DNA of 64,000 bases. Source: Acanthococcus lagerstroemiae. Its lineage: Eukaryota; Arthropoda; Insecta; Hemiptera; Eriococcidae. Positions 48,715-60,180 of the stretch are shown here, one piece after another. Numbering within the stretch: position 1 is the first letter of the stretch; the number at the start of each line of letters is the position of its first letter. The stretch is from contig CM063110.1 of NCBI GenBank assembly GCA_031841125.1, positions 22,563,626 to 22,627,625 on the forward strand. Reading direction: 5' to 3'. The notes below the pieces were generated by a model, which saw only the letters and a program-made list of their open reading frames with translations, did not search any database and was not told the origin of the DNA. A program made the translations under genes and the position numbers.

Positions 48715-48880
48715 TTCAATTTGGGGAGGTAGAGAAGAAAAATTTGCCGACAAATATGTTTTGAAAACTAAAAATTCGCAGACAAAATTTTTAAAGAATT
48801 AAAAATTTGCCAGTTTTTGTATCAAAATATTTTTTAATTAAAAAAAAACACACCACTATAAACAAACAAACATTCCATCA
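48715..48880. repeat. Direct repeat pair, copy 2 (with 47790-47975)
   Basis: This is the second copy of the AATTTGCCGACAAA repeat, ending in AAACAAACAAACATTCC. It is followed by a poly-C run and a stretch (CCCGAATATTTCCCATGAAA, about 48893) that also occurs at about 12866 in the ssh intron. Confidence 0.7.
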
Positions 48881-48989
48881 GAATTCCCCCCCCCCCGAAT
48901 ATTTCCCATGAAATACTTCAAAAATTATCGGAAAATCTTCCTGAAGAATTCTGATGACATTTTTTTGGAAATCATTGGACATTTCTTCT

Positions 48990-50085
48990 AAAAATCTTCG
49001 ATCAGATTCTGGGAAAATTATCGGAATTTTTCCAGCAAAAATTCCGATGGAACATGGATTATCATTCTACACTCAATTCTATGCCAGAAAAGCTGAAAAA
49101 ATACTTTTTTTCACTCTAAGGTCCCTTCCCTTTGGACATCACATTTGTGTGTGTCCGGATTTCTCTCTCTGGACTGTTCTCCAAATTTTGGCAAAATAAA
49201 TCTGGTAGCACTGACTCGTATTCACACATTTCCGGTCTCTCGTGGAACCAGACTTTAGTAAATTCTTTCATAGTGGTATCGGATTCCTTCATCGTGACTG
49301 ATAATTCCTGTTGCTACGGTGATGGAAATGGGAAAAAATCTTCACAAAATTGATAAAGGTTCACTGGATCTCTTGATTTTGACCATAGGTATTTTAAAAA
49401 GTGATGAAACGATAAAGTGTGATCTGATATACGTACCCACATATTTAATTGCGATTATCCTAATTTTGAGTCGCTTTTACAGAACTCATCACAATGCGCC
49501 ACGTTTAAGGAATTTCTGTAGGTAAAATCTCTTGTTTCCAGCACTTTTCTTAAATTAAGCGGCAATCTATTCAGAATTCGCAAAAAATTATATGTACACA
49601 CTACACACCAACCGACTGATAAAAATATTTCAGGGTGGTTATTTTACATTCAAAAATATTTGCTCTGTGTCTTTTTCTGATTGGTTCAAATTTGACCACG
49701 GTGAAGGGGAAAAAAAGCAAGGGATTCGTTTTCAAATATGGCTGCACTGATTCTGATTGAGTCTGAAACACGTACTGCATTGCCAACTTATTCACACTTA
49801 CAAAACCTATACACGCGCATCAGTTTACCCAAACAGGCAGCGATATTTAAAAAAAATATTTTGTAGTTCAGTCCACGGTCGGGGACAGCCACGATGAAGG
49901 AAGTTTGAGCATTTAAATGGATTTTCCGCAATAGGGGTGGGCGCACGATACTTCAAATTAATAAAAAAGATACAATAAGTTATCCTCTGAGCCTATACGC
50001 AGTAACAGAGGACCCTATTGTTTACACATTGCTAGATATCTAGCTGGAACAAAAGTAACAAGGTTTCGGTAGAATGACCCATAAC
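48990..50085. other. Unassigned AT-rich sequence
   Basis: Only short chance frames occur. No element ends or domains are recognised. Confidence 0.35.
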
Positions 50086-50335
50086 TTTTAAATTCGATTG
50101 CATTTCGACTTGGATTCGACGGCGAAATGGAGTCGAAATTGAGTAGCATGGAATAGTTTGAAATTCGACTGCATTACGACTCAAAATCGACGTCAGTTAG
50201 CAGTCGATTTAGATTAAAAATCGACTCCATTTCGACGAACTATTGTGAAGACTTTAATTCGACGTCGTATTCCAGTCGACTATAGGTCGACACTACCTAA
50301 CGACTCCAACTCAAAATCGACGATCGACATAGTTT
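50086..50335. repeat. TCGAC-dense tract
   Basis: About 20 CGA trinucleotides, mostly as TTCGACT, GTCGAAA or ATCGACG, fall in 250 bp of otherwise CpG-poor sequence. The words ATTCGAC, ACTCAAAATCGACG and CTCCATTTCGAC recur in both orientations, so it is a degenerate, partly palindromic repeat rather than a simple microsatellite. Confidence 0.7.
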
Positions 50336-52670
50336 AACGGGCTGCTGAAGTTTGGAGAATAACACTACGAAAGAGCATAAAAAACAATGGGATGAGATTG
50401 TATGATTTTAGCTACATTTTGAATGCTGAATACGACAGTGTTATAACCATCTTTCTCGAGAACCTCTCGTTTTCCATATTCAAAATTAAGATTTTATAAA
50501 ATTTTTCTCGTTTTATTCTTTTTTGTAGTCCACAAATAGTTACACTGATACTGATAACAATACTGAACACGCATAGTTGTTTGATCAGCGGTATCATCAT
50601 GACGATACTAAAATTCGCATTTAAGATAGGAGATAAAAATAAATAAAAAAATTAACTGTAATCCACAAATTAACATCGGCATTGAATTCCTTGTTGAAAG
50701 TACGAGTTATAAAATCGTATGTTCTCATGTCATTTTTGTAAACAAAATCTCAAATTGTTGTGTAGTGTAATGAATGCTCTCGTACTTCGACGCACTTCGA
50801 TCTGACTTTTCGGTATAAAGATAAAAAATGAGGGAGGAGGGGTGCATATAAACTCTATACACATTTGATGACCTGAAAAACAAAGTAGACATATTTACAG
50901 ATAGAGAAGAAATTTACGTAGAAGAAAAGAATCGAATCGTTTTATTATTCATCTCACAAAAATATCAATGAAAACTTGATTTATTACAAAAATAAAATGA
51001 TACATAACAAATCCAAAAGAGTACACAAAATTTTAACGACAAACAGTTATTCTTGAAACACGAAACATAAGTACACAACTACCAAGTACCTACAGGAGAA
51101 TTTAAGAGGTAGGGTACTCTTAAGGGGTAAGATATTCTCAATTTCTTACAAAAATGTTTCACTTCACCTTATCATAATATATAATTGAGCAAACCGTTTA
51201 ACATTAACATTGCGCTCATTCGTCACCCTTTTACATTGTAGGTAGAACAGCGTTTTATCATTATAAAAATATGTTCATGTTCAAATTACAAGAAATAAAG
51301 AAAAAAAAAATTGGAAACAATTGATCAAAGAATAACATTTAATTCAAATTATAAGTTGTGGCATTATTTAAAGGAAGGTAGGTAACTTATCCGTTATTCA
51401 GTGAAACTGAGGCAGCTACTTCCTGTGGTCATTGAAGGGATGATATTAGATTGGGATCCATTAAAAAAATATACATGGAAAAAGGGGATGGAGAAACATA
51501 TTTATTTTTAACGTACCGGGCGTGTACCTTAGTGTGCAAAAACCCTTCCCACACAAGTATTCGAATACAAAAAAATATGATAATGACAAAAACATTATTC
51601 TTATAACAACTAATAAATGAAAACGAACCACAATTACTACGACTTCTTACCATAGGCTACACTTTTTTTCTTCAATTTTATTAAAAACACGTATGGAGGA
51701 AAATAAAATATTATCCCGTCAAGTCGTACATAGTTTTTCGCCCAATTACGTACAGCAAACAGCGACGGCAAATTTGTGTAGCTGTAAGGTTGTGTAAGGT
51801 CACCGTGTTTCCAAATTATCAGTAGTGTTGTCAAATTATCGTGAAGTTGAATCTTTTGCATCTTAATGACACTCCTCATGCGATAAATGGCAGAGAGGGA
51901 AATACCAATTTTCTGCGCTAGGGGCAAAAAGGGATTAAAGATTATCAGAGAAGAAATAACAGTGCTAAGATGCTATTTCCATTCGGAAATTTTGCGTTTG
52001 AAAAAAAACAAAATCGAACACGAAAAAGTCGTGTAATGTCTTCAACTTGAGGTTTAGTCATTATTTTTCCAAGTTACATAATTCATGTTTTCGTTCACTT
52101 TTTCTTAATCGTAGAGAACTTCTTCTTTTCATACATAAGAAACCAACTGGGTAGCGTGACCATTTTTCCGAAGGAGAAGGGCAAGGATAACATGGAGCAG
52201 AAAGTTCACGAGTCAGTTCTACAAAATATAAAAAAACATCAAAAATATTAGAAGATCCAACGAGCAACTCTTTCTCCGATGGCACAGATAAGAAAACTCC
52301 GAATTTCATTTTCATTTTGTGTCTATTTCCTGTGTTTTTTCCTTGTTCTATTATTTTTCTCCTAGTCGATTGTTTTATATTTACTTACCTATATTCTCAA
52401 AGAATTGATTTTTTTTTTTTTGTATTTTTCTGCCTACGCTTTTTGTAAATTTGTTTTCCTCTTTCGGGAAGCCCATTTCTTCAGTCTGTACTACTTTGTA
52501 TTTAAGGCAGTGTCGCATTTCAAAGTTTGATTTTTTCGTTCTAAGTGTAATAGTAATATTGTTCTCATTTCTACGAACAACTACAATAAAAATAAGCAAA
52601 AGCCAGAAGAATGTTTAAAAAAAATGGGTCTAGTTTATTTAATATTTTTAAAAAGTATATCAAGTAGGTA
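50336..52670. other. Unassigned AT-rich sequence
   Basis: Two - strand frames (about 51637-51927 and 52061-52315) have somewhat protein-like composition (for example NLPSLFAVRNWAKNYVRLDG and KFGVFLSVPSEKELLVGSS). I recognise no domain and could not connect them with convincing splice sites and phases, so they are not called as a gene. Confidence 0.3.
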
Positions 52671-52910
52671 GGGGAAAGGATTCCAACGTGATACAGACTT
52701 CAAGATGACAAAGTCTCAATTTCTCAGCTACTAAATACCATGTCAGCTTGAAACTAAGATAGATCGTGTCTGGCAACGTCGGTGATCTACATAAGCTAGT
52801 AAGCTGTTATCACGGCTACGAAAAGTTTTCTATGCTGAGCTTCCCAGCATCTAAAATAAAAATCGATCCGAGAAAATTTTTTGTGACGAGTCATTCTACT
52901 GAGAAAAGTA

Positions 52911-53225
52911 AAAGGATCCTTAATTTTTTTCCGTGTGGTTACGACAATTGTCATCTTGAACCTCCTCCTAATCGGTATGCGCCACAGTTCGGGGAATATG
53001 GCCAAAATGTTACGAAAACCAAATTTAGCGACCTTTAGAACCAATTATTGGATATCCATATTAAACTTCAGAAAATACTAGAACCTCCCCTCCCCCATTG
53101 CATGGGCCTCAATTTCAAATATGGAGAAATCAGGAAGGAGGTGAATAAGCCCCATAACCGATATGACTCTGTGAAGGGGTAAAGTAGCTGAAGAAGATGA
53201 TTATCATCTTCATAAAGTCTGTGCA
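52911..53225. repeat. Dispersed repeat, copy 2
   Basis: This is the collinear partner of 18486-18790 (CGCCACAGTTCGGGGAATAT, AACCAATTATTGGATATCC, AGCTGAAGAAGATGATTATC). Substitutions and small indels show the copies are old. Confidence 0.8.
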
Positions 53226-53531
53226 TACCAAGATAAGGATATGTGAGGGGTGAGTGAAGAAGAAGCGCACCCGGCTCTGGGAAACCTGAAATTTCCAGGT
53301 TAGTGCTGGGAGCGCTAGTCTCGGTCAGTAGGGAACCTCGTGGTGGTCTTCGCAGGACAGCGCGCACCAGAAGCGGAAGGCAAAACGGGGGCTCGGGTCG
53401 GCCTCGAAGCGTCCCTCCGACCATTGATGCAATATTCGAAAGGGTAGTTTCCGAGGCCGGGGGAGCGGGAGTCTCGGGGACCACGTTAGCATACGTGCAT
53501 CGCCATACGTCCCACCACAACCTACAAGTTT
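53226..53531. other. GC-rich patch of unknown origin
   Basis: This ~300-bp block is strikingly GC- and CpG-rich for the region (GGGGGCTCGGGTCGGCCTCG, GGCCGGGGGAGCGGGAGTC). Open frames exist on both strands because stops are rare in GC-rich DNA; none looks like a known protein. It ends at the target duplication of SINE copy 2. Confidence 0.5.
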
Positions 53532-53753
53532 GTGGGGTCTGGTTGGCCGAGTGGATAGCGCGTTGGTCTCGGAATCCAGAAATCCCGGGTTCGAGCCCAC
53601 GTAGCAGCTCGCCAGATTTCGACCTAGGCCGGTTTTTCGGCCAGAAGGGAAGAGGGCTAAGGCAGCCCTAACAGCCTCCCCGACGTCTCTGAAGTTAATA
53701 CTCGGAAGGGCGGATTCCAGGGTTCGGGTTGAGAGCAGATTAGAAATAAAGAG
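53532..53753 (+). mobile_element. tRNA-derived SINE, copy 2
   Basis: This is the best-preserved copy: A box TGGCCGAGTGG, B box GGTTCGAGCCC, body with AGAGGGCTAAGGCAGCC and CCTCCCCGACG, and tail ATTAGAAATAAAGAG. A perfect 13-bp duplication, AACCTACAAGTTT, flanks it (53519-53531 and 53754-53766). The tRNA of origin was not assigned because the anticodon arm is not cleanly paired. Confidence 0.95.
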
Positions 53754-53766
53754 AACCTACAAGTTT

Positions 53767-54362
53767 GAAAAAATTATTACTTAGAATCAAAATTGTTTTT
53801 ATTTTTGGCAATTTTAGCTGTAATTTGGTGTGGCATCTATCCCAATCGATTCTATGGTAACTATCCCTAAACACATGTTTTTGAAAAAGCACTAAAAAGG
53901 CACCAAAATTACGATCAATTCAAAAAATGATTACGGATACTGAAAGTATACTATTTTTAGGTAATATACTTGAATGTACTTATCAAAATCAGAACTTAAT
54001 TTAAAGTTCTAGAATTTTTGCCATAAATTTCTCGTAAATTATAATCGAGTGCCAACTTTAAGACCTAGTTACTTTGATGAATGATTTTATAAATAAGGTA
54101 TGCACACGTACGAAGGAACAAAATGTATATTTCAGTTTTTCGAGTTATGCGATAGGAGCGCTATAGTAGAAAGTATGGCATCAAACCCGCTGTGGCGTCT
54201 AACAACCACTCTATGAAAAAAACAAAAAGTCGATTAAAAAAAGAAATTCAATGCTACCTTAATTTTCTCAGTTTCCGCAGAATGACCCAAATCTCAATAT
54301 TTTTGCAGACTGATAGTGGTACGTTCAGTCTACTAGGGGAGAGCGTAATTTCATACCGAACT
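53767..54362. other. Unassigned AT-rich sequence
   Basis: No gene or element is recognised between the SINE and the LINE insertion. Confidence 0.35.
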
Positions 54363-54371
54363 ATAGCTCAT

Positions 54372-55988
54372 GAAGGATAGGAAGGGAATAAATAAGGTAG
54401 CGACGGAATTCTATGTTAACTTATATTTTGATGAAAATCCTATCAATGTGGAACAGAACGGGAGGAATGAGGAGGGTATAGAAGCGGAACCGAGGGTAAT
54501 ACAATTCGAGGTTGAACAGGCAATACTAGGAACAAGGAACAACAAAGCATCCGGAGTTGATAGAATCATAAACGAACAATTAAAAAGTGGAGGAGAGAAA
54601 CTTTTCAAAATAATAACAGCCTTTTTAAATAAAATTATTGAGGAAAATAGGATACCCCTAGCATGGAAAATGTCTATAATAATTCTGATCTATAAAAAGG
54701 GAGAGAAACATCAGATAAAAAACTATAGACCGATAAGCTTAACGTCCAATCTAGCCAAGATATACGCAAAAATCATAAAAAATCGAATCAAGAAACACTA
54801 CGAATACACACAACCAGAGGAACAGGCGGGATTTAGATCGGGAGCATCCACAATAACGAACCTACATATAATCAACCAGCTAATAGAAAAGAGTCAGGAA
54901 TACAACAAAGAACTCCATTTGGCCTTTATAGATTACAAAAAAGCTTTCGATACAGTCAAGTACCCCTTCCTCTTTCAGGCAATGGCAAATCAAGGCTATT
55001 CGAAAGGTTACATTAGGGTGATAAAAGAAATGTATAAAGAAGCAGGAGCATACATTAGAACAGATGTGGAGGGGGAAGAATTCAAAATTAAAAGGGGAGT
55101 TAAACAAGGGGACCCTCTATCAGCAATGTTATTTAATATAGTAATACATGAAATGTTCAAGGAATTAAAATGGGAAAATAAAGGAATAGATATAAATGGG
55201 AAAAAACTAAGTAATATAAGATTTGCAGACGATTTATTTTTAATAGCCGGCACAAGAGAAGAACTAGAAGAAATGATTCGAGAATTAAGCGAGGAGGGGT
55301 AAAGGCTGGGCTGGAAATTAGCATGGAAAAAACAAAGATTATTGCAAACGTAGGATATAAAGAAGATATAAAAATAGAGGGAAAACGCATAGAAAAGGTG
55401 GAGGACGTTATTTATTTGGGGCAGATAATCAGCTTTGTGGACAGAAGAGGGAAGGAAGTAAAAAGAAGAATTAGCCTAAGCTGGAGAAAATTTTGGAGTC
55501 TAAAGAAAATATTCAAAAGTAAGTTAAACGCTAAAATAAAAAGCAAAGTCTTCAATTCATGCGTGGTACCAGTCCTCTGCTATGGATCGCAGACCTGGGC
55601 TTTAAAAGAAAAAGATAAAGATCGGATACAAGTAACCCAGAATAAAATGGAAAAATCCATGCTTAAGATTAAACAAAATGAAAGAACTAGAATTAGGAAC
55701 ATCAAAAAATGGCTAGGGGGAAATCATAATATGGTGGAAACATGCCTAAATCGGAAATGGGACTGGGCAGGACACTTGGCAAGGGGAGGAGAAAAATGGG
55801 GAAGAAAATGTACATTTTGGTATCTACGGCAGGAAAAAAGGAATAGGGGGGGGGGGCAAAGAATCAGGTGGGCGGACGATTTTAGTAAAATGCTAGGACA
55901 CAAAATGTTCCACAGGGTGGCCACAGATAGGTTGGAATGGCAAAGGCTGAGAGCAGCTTTCTCCCGATATGGGAATAAATACTCCTAG
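54372..55988 (+). pseudogene. LINE reverse transcriptase, one frameshift
   Basis: RT motifs are in order: NNKASGVDRIINEQL, WKMSIIILIYKKGEKHQIKN then YRPISLTSNLAKIY, HLAFIDYKKAFDTV (motif A Asp), RGVKQGDPLSAMLFNIVI (motif B), RFADDLFLIAG (catalytic FADD). The frame closes at 55300-55302; the next frame resumes with KAGLEISMEKTKII, so a single 1-nt shift near 55295 separates them. The C-terminal part has YGSQTWALK, NRKWDWAGHLAR and RWADDFSKMLG, typical of the RTE-type endonuclease-reverse transcriptase family, and stops at 55986-55988. The N-terminal endonuclease is absent because of the 5' truncation. Confidence 0.92.
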
Positions 55989-56109
55989 TGTCACAGTAGG
56001 AGTGATGCAGTGGTATTTATATTATGTACTATGTAAACATAGAGTAAGAATTGTGGAATATTATTACTATTAAGTTGTACATCAGAAAGCAATAATAATA
56101 ATAATAATA
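54372..56109 (+). mobile_element. 5'-truncated RTE-like LINE with target duplication
   Basis: The element begins inside the protein, ends in a short ATA repeat tail (about 56092-56109) and is flanked by ATAGCTCAT on both sides (54363-54371 and 56110-56118). These are the marks of target-primed reverse transcription with 5' truncation. The coding part is nearly intact, so the insertion is fairly young. Confidence 0.92.
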
Positions 56110-56203
56110 ATAGCTCATACCGGATTTTCGTAAATTCCACTACGTAATTTGCCTCGATTGCCAGGTACTTATTCGAGAGCCTCTGTATAAGTAAGGGAAC
56201 AAG

Positions 56204-57369
56204 CAGTGGCGTGCGGTGATTTTTTCTAGAAGGTAAGCGATAGGCGTAGAGGGTGAAGTAAAAATCAGAATGAAAGTATGAAACAGCATGCTACTACAAA
56301 ATGGCATTGATGAAATTATTCGAATTGTCGTATCTCGGTGTATGGTCATTCCATAATATGCATTTATTCTTTTTTGTAATTTTGTAACGAATAACAGACA
56401 CAGGGACGTACCACCGAAGAATTTTTCCTGGGGGGGGGGGGAATTATGAAAGTCTCAACTGACTCAACTCAAAATTACGCAGTATCAAAAAAAATTTTTT
56501 AACTTGTTGGATTTTTTCAACTAACTCAACTCAAAATTCCCAAATACCTTTGACTTGTTGGATTTTCCCAACTTCACAACTCAATTCCCAAGTATCCAAG
56601 CAAAAAAAAACAAAAACTTTTTGACTTGTTGGATTTTCCCAACTCCACCTGATTGAAAGTTTGAAATTGCAAATTTTCCCAACTGCTGAGTGAAACATTT
56701 TACGGTGATGGGGGGGGGGGTGTTAATACCCCCCCCCCCCCCCCCCCAATCGGTACGTCCCTGAATAGACATGGTCAACAAAACAGTTTTCCACCATCTT
56801 CATAACCAGTTAACCACAAAATGTTTTCATATTGCAATACGTGGCAATTTCTAGTAAAACCCGAACCACCCCTCTTTTGCTCAGTTTTTAAAAATGGTGA
56901 TTCTGGTTTAGGCTTCCCACCATTAATAATTTCTAATTGTTCATTAAGAGTGTGTCGCAAAAACGGTTTTTCAATAAGATCTTAAATACGCATTTTGTGG
57001 ACAAAAAAACACGGTGCATCCAAACATAACGCGTTGACTAGTAGAAAAACATAATCACGTTTCAGTGTCAACTTTGACGTTCATGTGTAGCCAAGTCGAG
57101 CCAAGCCTGACTCAAAGCGCTTCCAGAACACAACCAAACGCACAGGTTTCGTTGCGTTGAACATGCTAGTGTGTTTTTGTGTTGGTAATCAACACAAAGG
57201 TGGAGTGTAAGGGTCGTAAGCATCAATACAGTCGCTGTTTTGCCCAATGTTTCATTATCTTATATTTGTAACAAGTTGAAGTTGATATTGTATATTATGA
57301 AAACTTATTTTCTTGGGAATTTCCAGGGTAAGCGACGCTTACCTTGCTTGCCTGGAATGCACGCCACTG
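56204..57369. mobile_element. Non-autonomous hAT element with 8-bp TSD
   Basis: Ends CAGTGGCGTGC and GCACGCCACTG are inverted, with matching subterminal GGTAAGCG. GGAACAAG flanks both ends exactly (56196-56203, 57370-57377). The length is 1166 bp including a nested hAT MITE. No transposase frame is visible. Confidence 0.9.
56401..56763. mobile_element. hAT MITE nested in the hAT element
   Basis: Ends CAGGGACGTACC and GGTACGTCCCTG are inverted; flanks AACAGACA and AATAGACA match at 7 of 8 positions. The inside has long G and C runs near both ends and three imperfect copies of a ~55-60-bp unit with TGACTTGTTGGATTTTCCCA. Confidence 0.85.
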
Positions 57370-57377
57370 GGAACAAG

Positions 57378-58180
57378 TCCAGTGCCGTAAGAGTTGTATA
57401 CAAACAAGACGAGAGGATCATCAGTTATGGCAATCCTAGCAGAAAGAGGTAGCAAGTAACGCCCCTTGAGAAATTGTTACTGAATATATAGAAAATTTGT
57501 AGAAATAGGTGAATACAGTTTGAGGAGAACATTTTGAAGGATTTGAATAACTTGAAAAAATTGAAAATTGAGAGAGAAGAGAAACGGTTACAGAATAATA
57601 TTGGAATGAAATTCATAATAACAAAAATACTACCTTCTTAGAATTTCGGTCCTGAAACTTTTTCAACACTTTTCATCGAAATTTCCCCATCCCGATTTTT
57701 CACTATTGATAAACGAAGCGTGAACGCAAATACGATGAAAAATGTATTCATTGTCTCACGAACGGGTGTTTGTATATATCGACCTTCTCTTTGACTTGAA
57801 AATGTTCAACCACCTCCAGCGGTATGCTGGTATTAATAACGTCTTCGCACTTTTAAAATAGCTAGAGATAAAAGTTCATTGGCGAGCGCTTTCGAGTATT
57901 TGTAAATAAAACAAACCATTTCGAGGTACATACAGACCCTATGTAATTATAGAATTTTAATTTCGAAGTTTGTGTTATATCCACACATGTTCTTTCGTTC
58001 ATTTTATATGTAAGTGCACCGACTTCGCTACATCGTTTGTATAATTACTATCATTTTACGAGTCTTAAGGTACTGGCTATGTAATTGATAGCGAGGTAAT
58101 TAATTACGTTATACAGTAAACGACGGGTAAAAAAGAGCGAACAGACTGTAAAGTTTCAAAAGTCACTTTAATACTTGAAT
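57378..58180. other. Unassigned AT-rich sequence
   Basis: No gene, RNA or element end is recognised. Confidence 0.35.
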
Positions 58181-58182
58181 CG

Positions 58183-58820
58183 GTGAGAACCAAAAGGGGG
58201 AAAGCCCAAAATTATCGTTTTTGACTCGTTAACAGAGATCGGGGTACTGATGAAGTATCGCGGGACGACTGGTGTGGTTGAAATTTCGCGAAACCGCCGG
58301 GAAAGTGCTTTTTGGCAACGTCGCACTATCGTGTTGGGAACCAAAAGGGGTCAGGTCCAACGCATTTCTACCAACGTTCATCTGTGCCTGTATTTCTTAC
58401 TGGTATGAGCTAGTAAACATACCGAATTGCAAAATGCGTGCTTTTAAAAATTCGCTATCTTGAAAAGCGACTTAATAAAAATGTTATAACTCTCAGGGAC
58501 TCTGGTCAATTTAAGCGAGATCAACGCTAAAGTGATGCACTTAAGTGTAGGAACAAGTTCCATGCGATTCCCAGCGAAAAGAGAAAAAACTTTTCAGATT
58601 GGGAACCAAAAGGGGCAAAACCCACTTTCTTTCAGGAGGCATACCTCCGGTGCACCTGAATTTTTTTCTTTTCTTTGTAATTGCCTGAAAAGTCGTATCT
58701 TGTGGTCCTCTTTCAATGCCCTAAAACACGTTTCCCACTATTTTTGGGTTTTCGTATAAATCAGTTTTTTGTGTCTCTTGAAAAATGCAAAAAATGGACT
58801 TTTCCTCTTTTGGTTCTCAT
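58183..58820. repeat. Degenerate repeat with GAACCAAAAGGGG motif
   Basis: The motif G(A/G)GAACCAAAAGGGG occurs at 58185, 58336 and 58601, and inverted at about 58803-58820. Around the second and third copies the flanks also match loosely (TCG(C/T)ATCTTG, ACC-GGTGC). The block looks like an old tandem or inverted repeat of ~150-265-bp units. Confidence 0.5.
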
Positions 58821-59535
58821 CAATTGACTTTAAGGGTCCTATACGTGTACAGGATCAGAAACCAGAATGTATAGAAGTTTCTCGAAATTTCTGCAGTTTT
58901 TATGGCATTTTAAGGGATTGGATTAAAAAACTAATTCTAAAATTGAATTTGGTGACCTCAGACATCTATGAATCAACCAATCAAATCAGGTGCTGTACCC
59001 GTTGCCGGATGTCAGCGATGGCGATTTCTGACGCGCGACTTTCCTGGGTAGGTTAGTCGGGGTAGTTTGCCGTTGCTTTCCCCACAATCAACTAATAATT
59101 CGAATGATTTCTCATCATCCCTCCCATATTTTTAAACTACACTACGAAAAGTCGAAAAGGTCCAACGACTTTTTATGCTTTGCGTTGATAGTTGAGCTAA
59201 ATTAGTACTATCAGAGTTTGATTTCTTTTTTACTTTCAATTTTCTCAAATTTGAGCCCACTCGTGTAAACAGGCGTGGCAACTTGGGATTTTCCCATGTA
59301 ATGCTCGAAGTTTTTCCTGAACTCAAAGGTATAGAAAATTCAAAAAAAAAAGGCTGAAGGGAGGGAGGGGAGGAGGTTAGACATTCAAACAGCAAAAAAA
59401 TTATATTTTCCTATTCAAAATGGCAAACACAACATGTGTTATAATTACGATAAAGTGATAATTATTTCATGTAGTGCTGAAGCACTCATGTAGAGCTCCG
59501 GCCTGTGAGCACCACCAAACTTGCAGCCACTGCAT
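58821..59535. other. Unassigned sequence
   Basis: It contains a purine-rich run near 59350-59380 and nothing recognisable as a gene. Confidence 0.35.
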
Positions 59536-59777
59536 AGAGTGGCCAGTTTTTTCTCAAGAAAAAGTTCCCTGACTTTTACAAATTTCAGCTTTTTCCAGCC
59601 CATTTTCCAACTTTTTCATAACAAACAAATTATTAAAAACAAAAAGTTCAAGTAAGTCTGACAAAGAAAATTGTACAATACTTTCACATCATAAAGTTTT
59701 GTTCAAAATTCCCTGACTTCTCTAGGTGCGCTCACATTTCCTGACTTTTCCCGGCTTTTCAGAAACTGGTTACTCTG
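59536..59777. mobile_element. hAT-like MITE (AGAGTGGCCAGTTT ends)
   Basis: AGAGTGGCCAGTTTTTTCTC faces GAAACTGGTTACTCT. The interior carries repeated TTCCCTGACTTTT words in direct orientation on both halves. CTGCAT occurs beside both ends, a partial target duplication. No coding sequence is present. Confidence 0.65.
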
Positions 59778-60180
59778 CTGCATGTAAATTACGTGCTAAA
59801 CACCCCTTTATGGTAGCAACTCTAAAAATGCAATAAAAATCTGAAGAATTTCAACAGGGATTGTTTTTCTGTCCCGAAAATCAAATTAGGGGTGGCCCGA
59901 AAAGGATTCCTACTATGTGAAAGTAAGAACTACTTTAACAAATGAGTACACAGACTTCTGTACTGATCAATATACACGAATTCTTCATCAGCCTGAGAGG
60001 TCTCTTATCTCTCGAGGATCGAATATCGACTAAAACTTCAGTTTATGCTTCTTACAAATGTTTCCCTCATCAGATTTGATGAAAAACTACTAATAGACAC
60101 AATGTTGGACACATTTGATAAAAAAGAGCCAAATATAGTTTTAAAAAAAGAGAGTCCGGCCGCTGTATGGAAGGATATTC

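Noticed and set aside
51637..52315. A two-exon - strand gene at 51.6-52.3 kb
   Set aside because: Composition is slightly protein-like but no domain is recognisable, no convincing splice pair keeps phase, and surrounding frames are AT-rich noise.
53068..53520. A 150-codon - strand gene in the GC-rich patch
   Set aside because: The frame crosses from the GC-rich patch into the dispersed repeat shared with 18486-18790, and both strands are open there because stops are rare.
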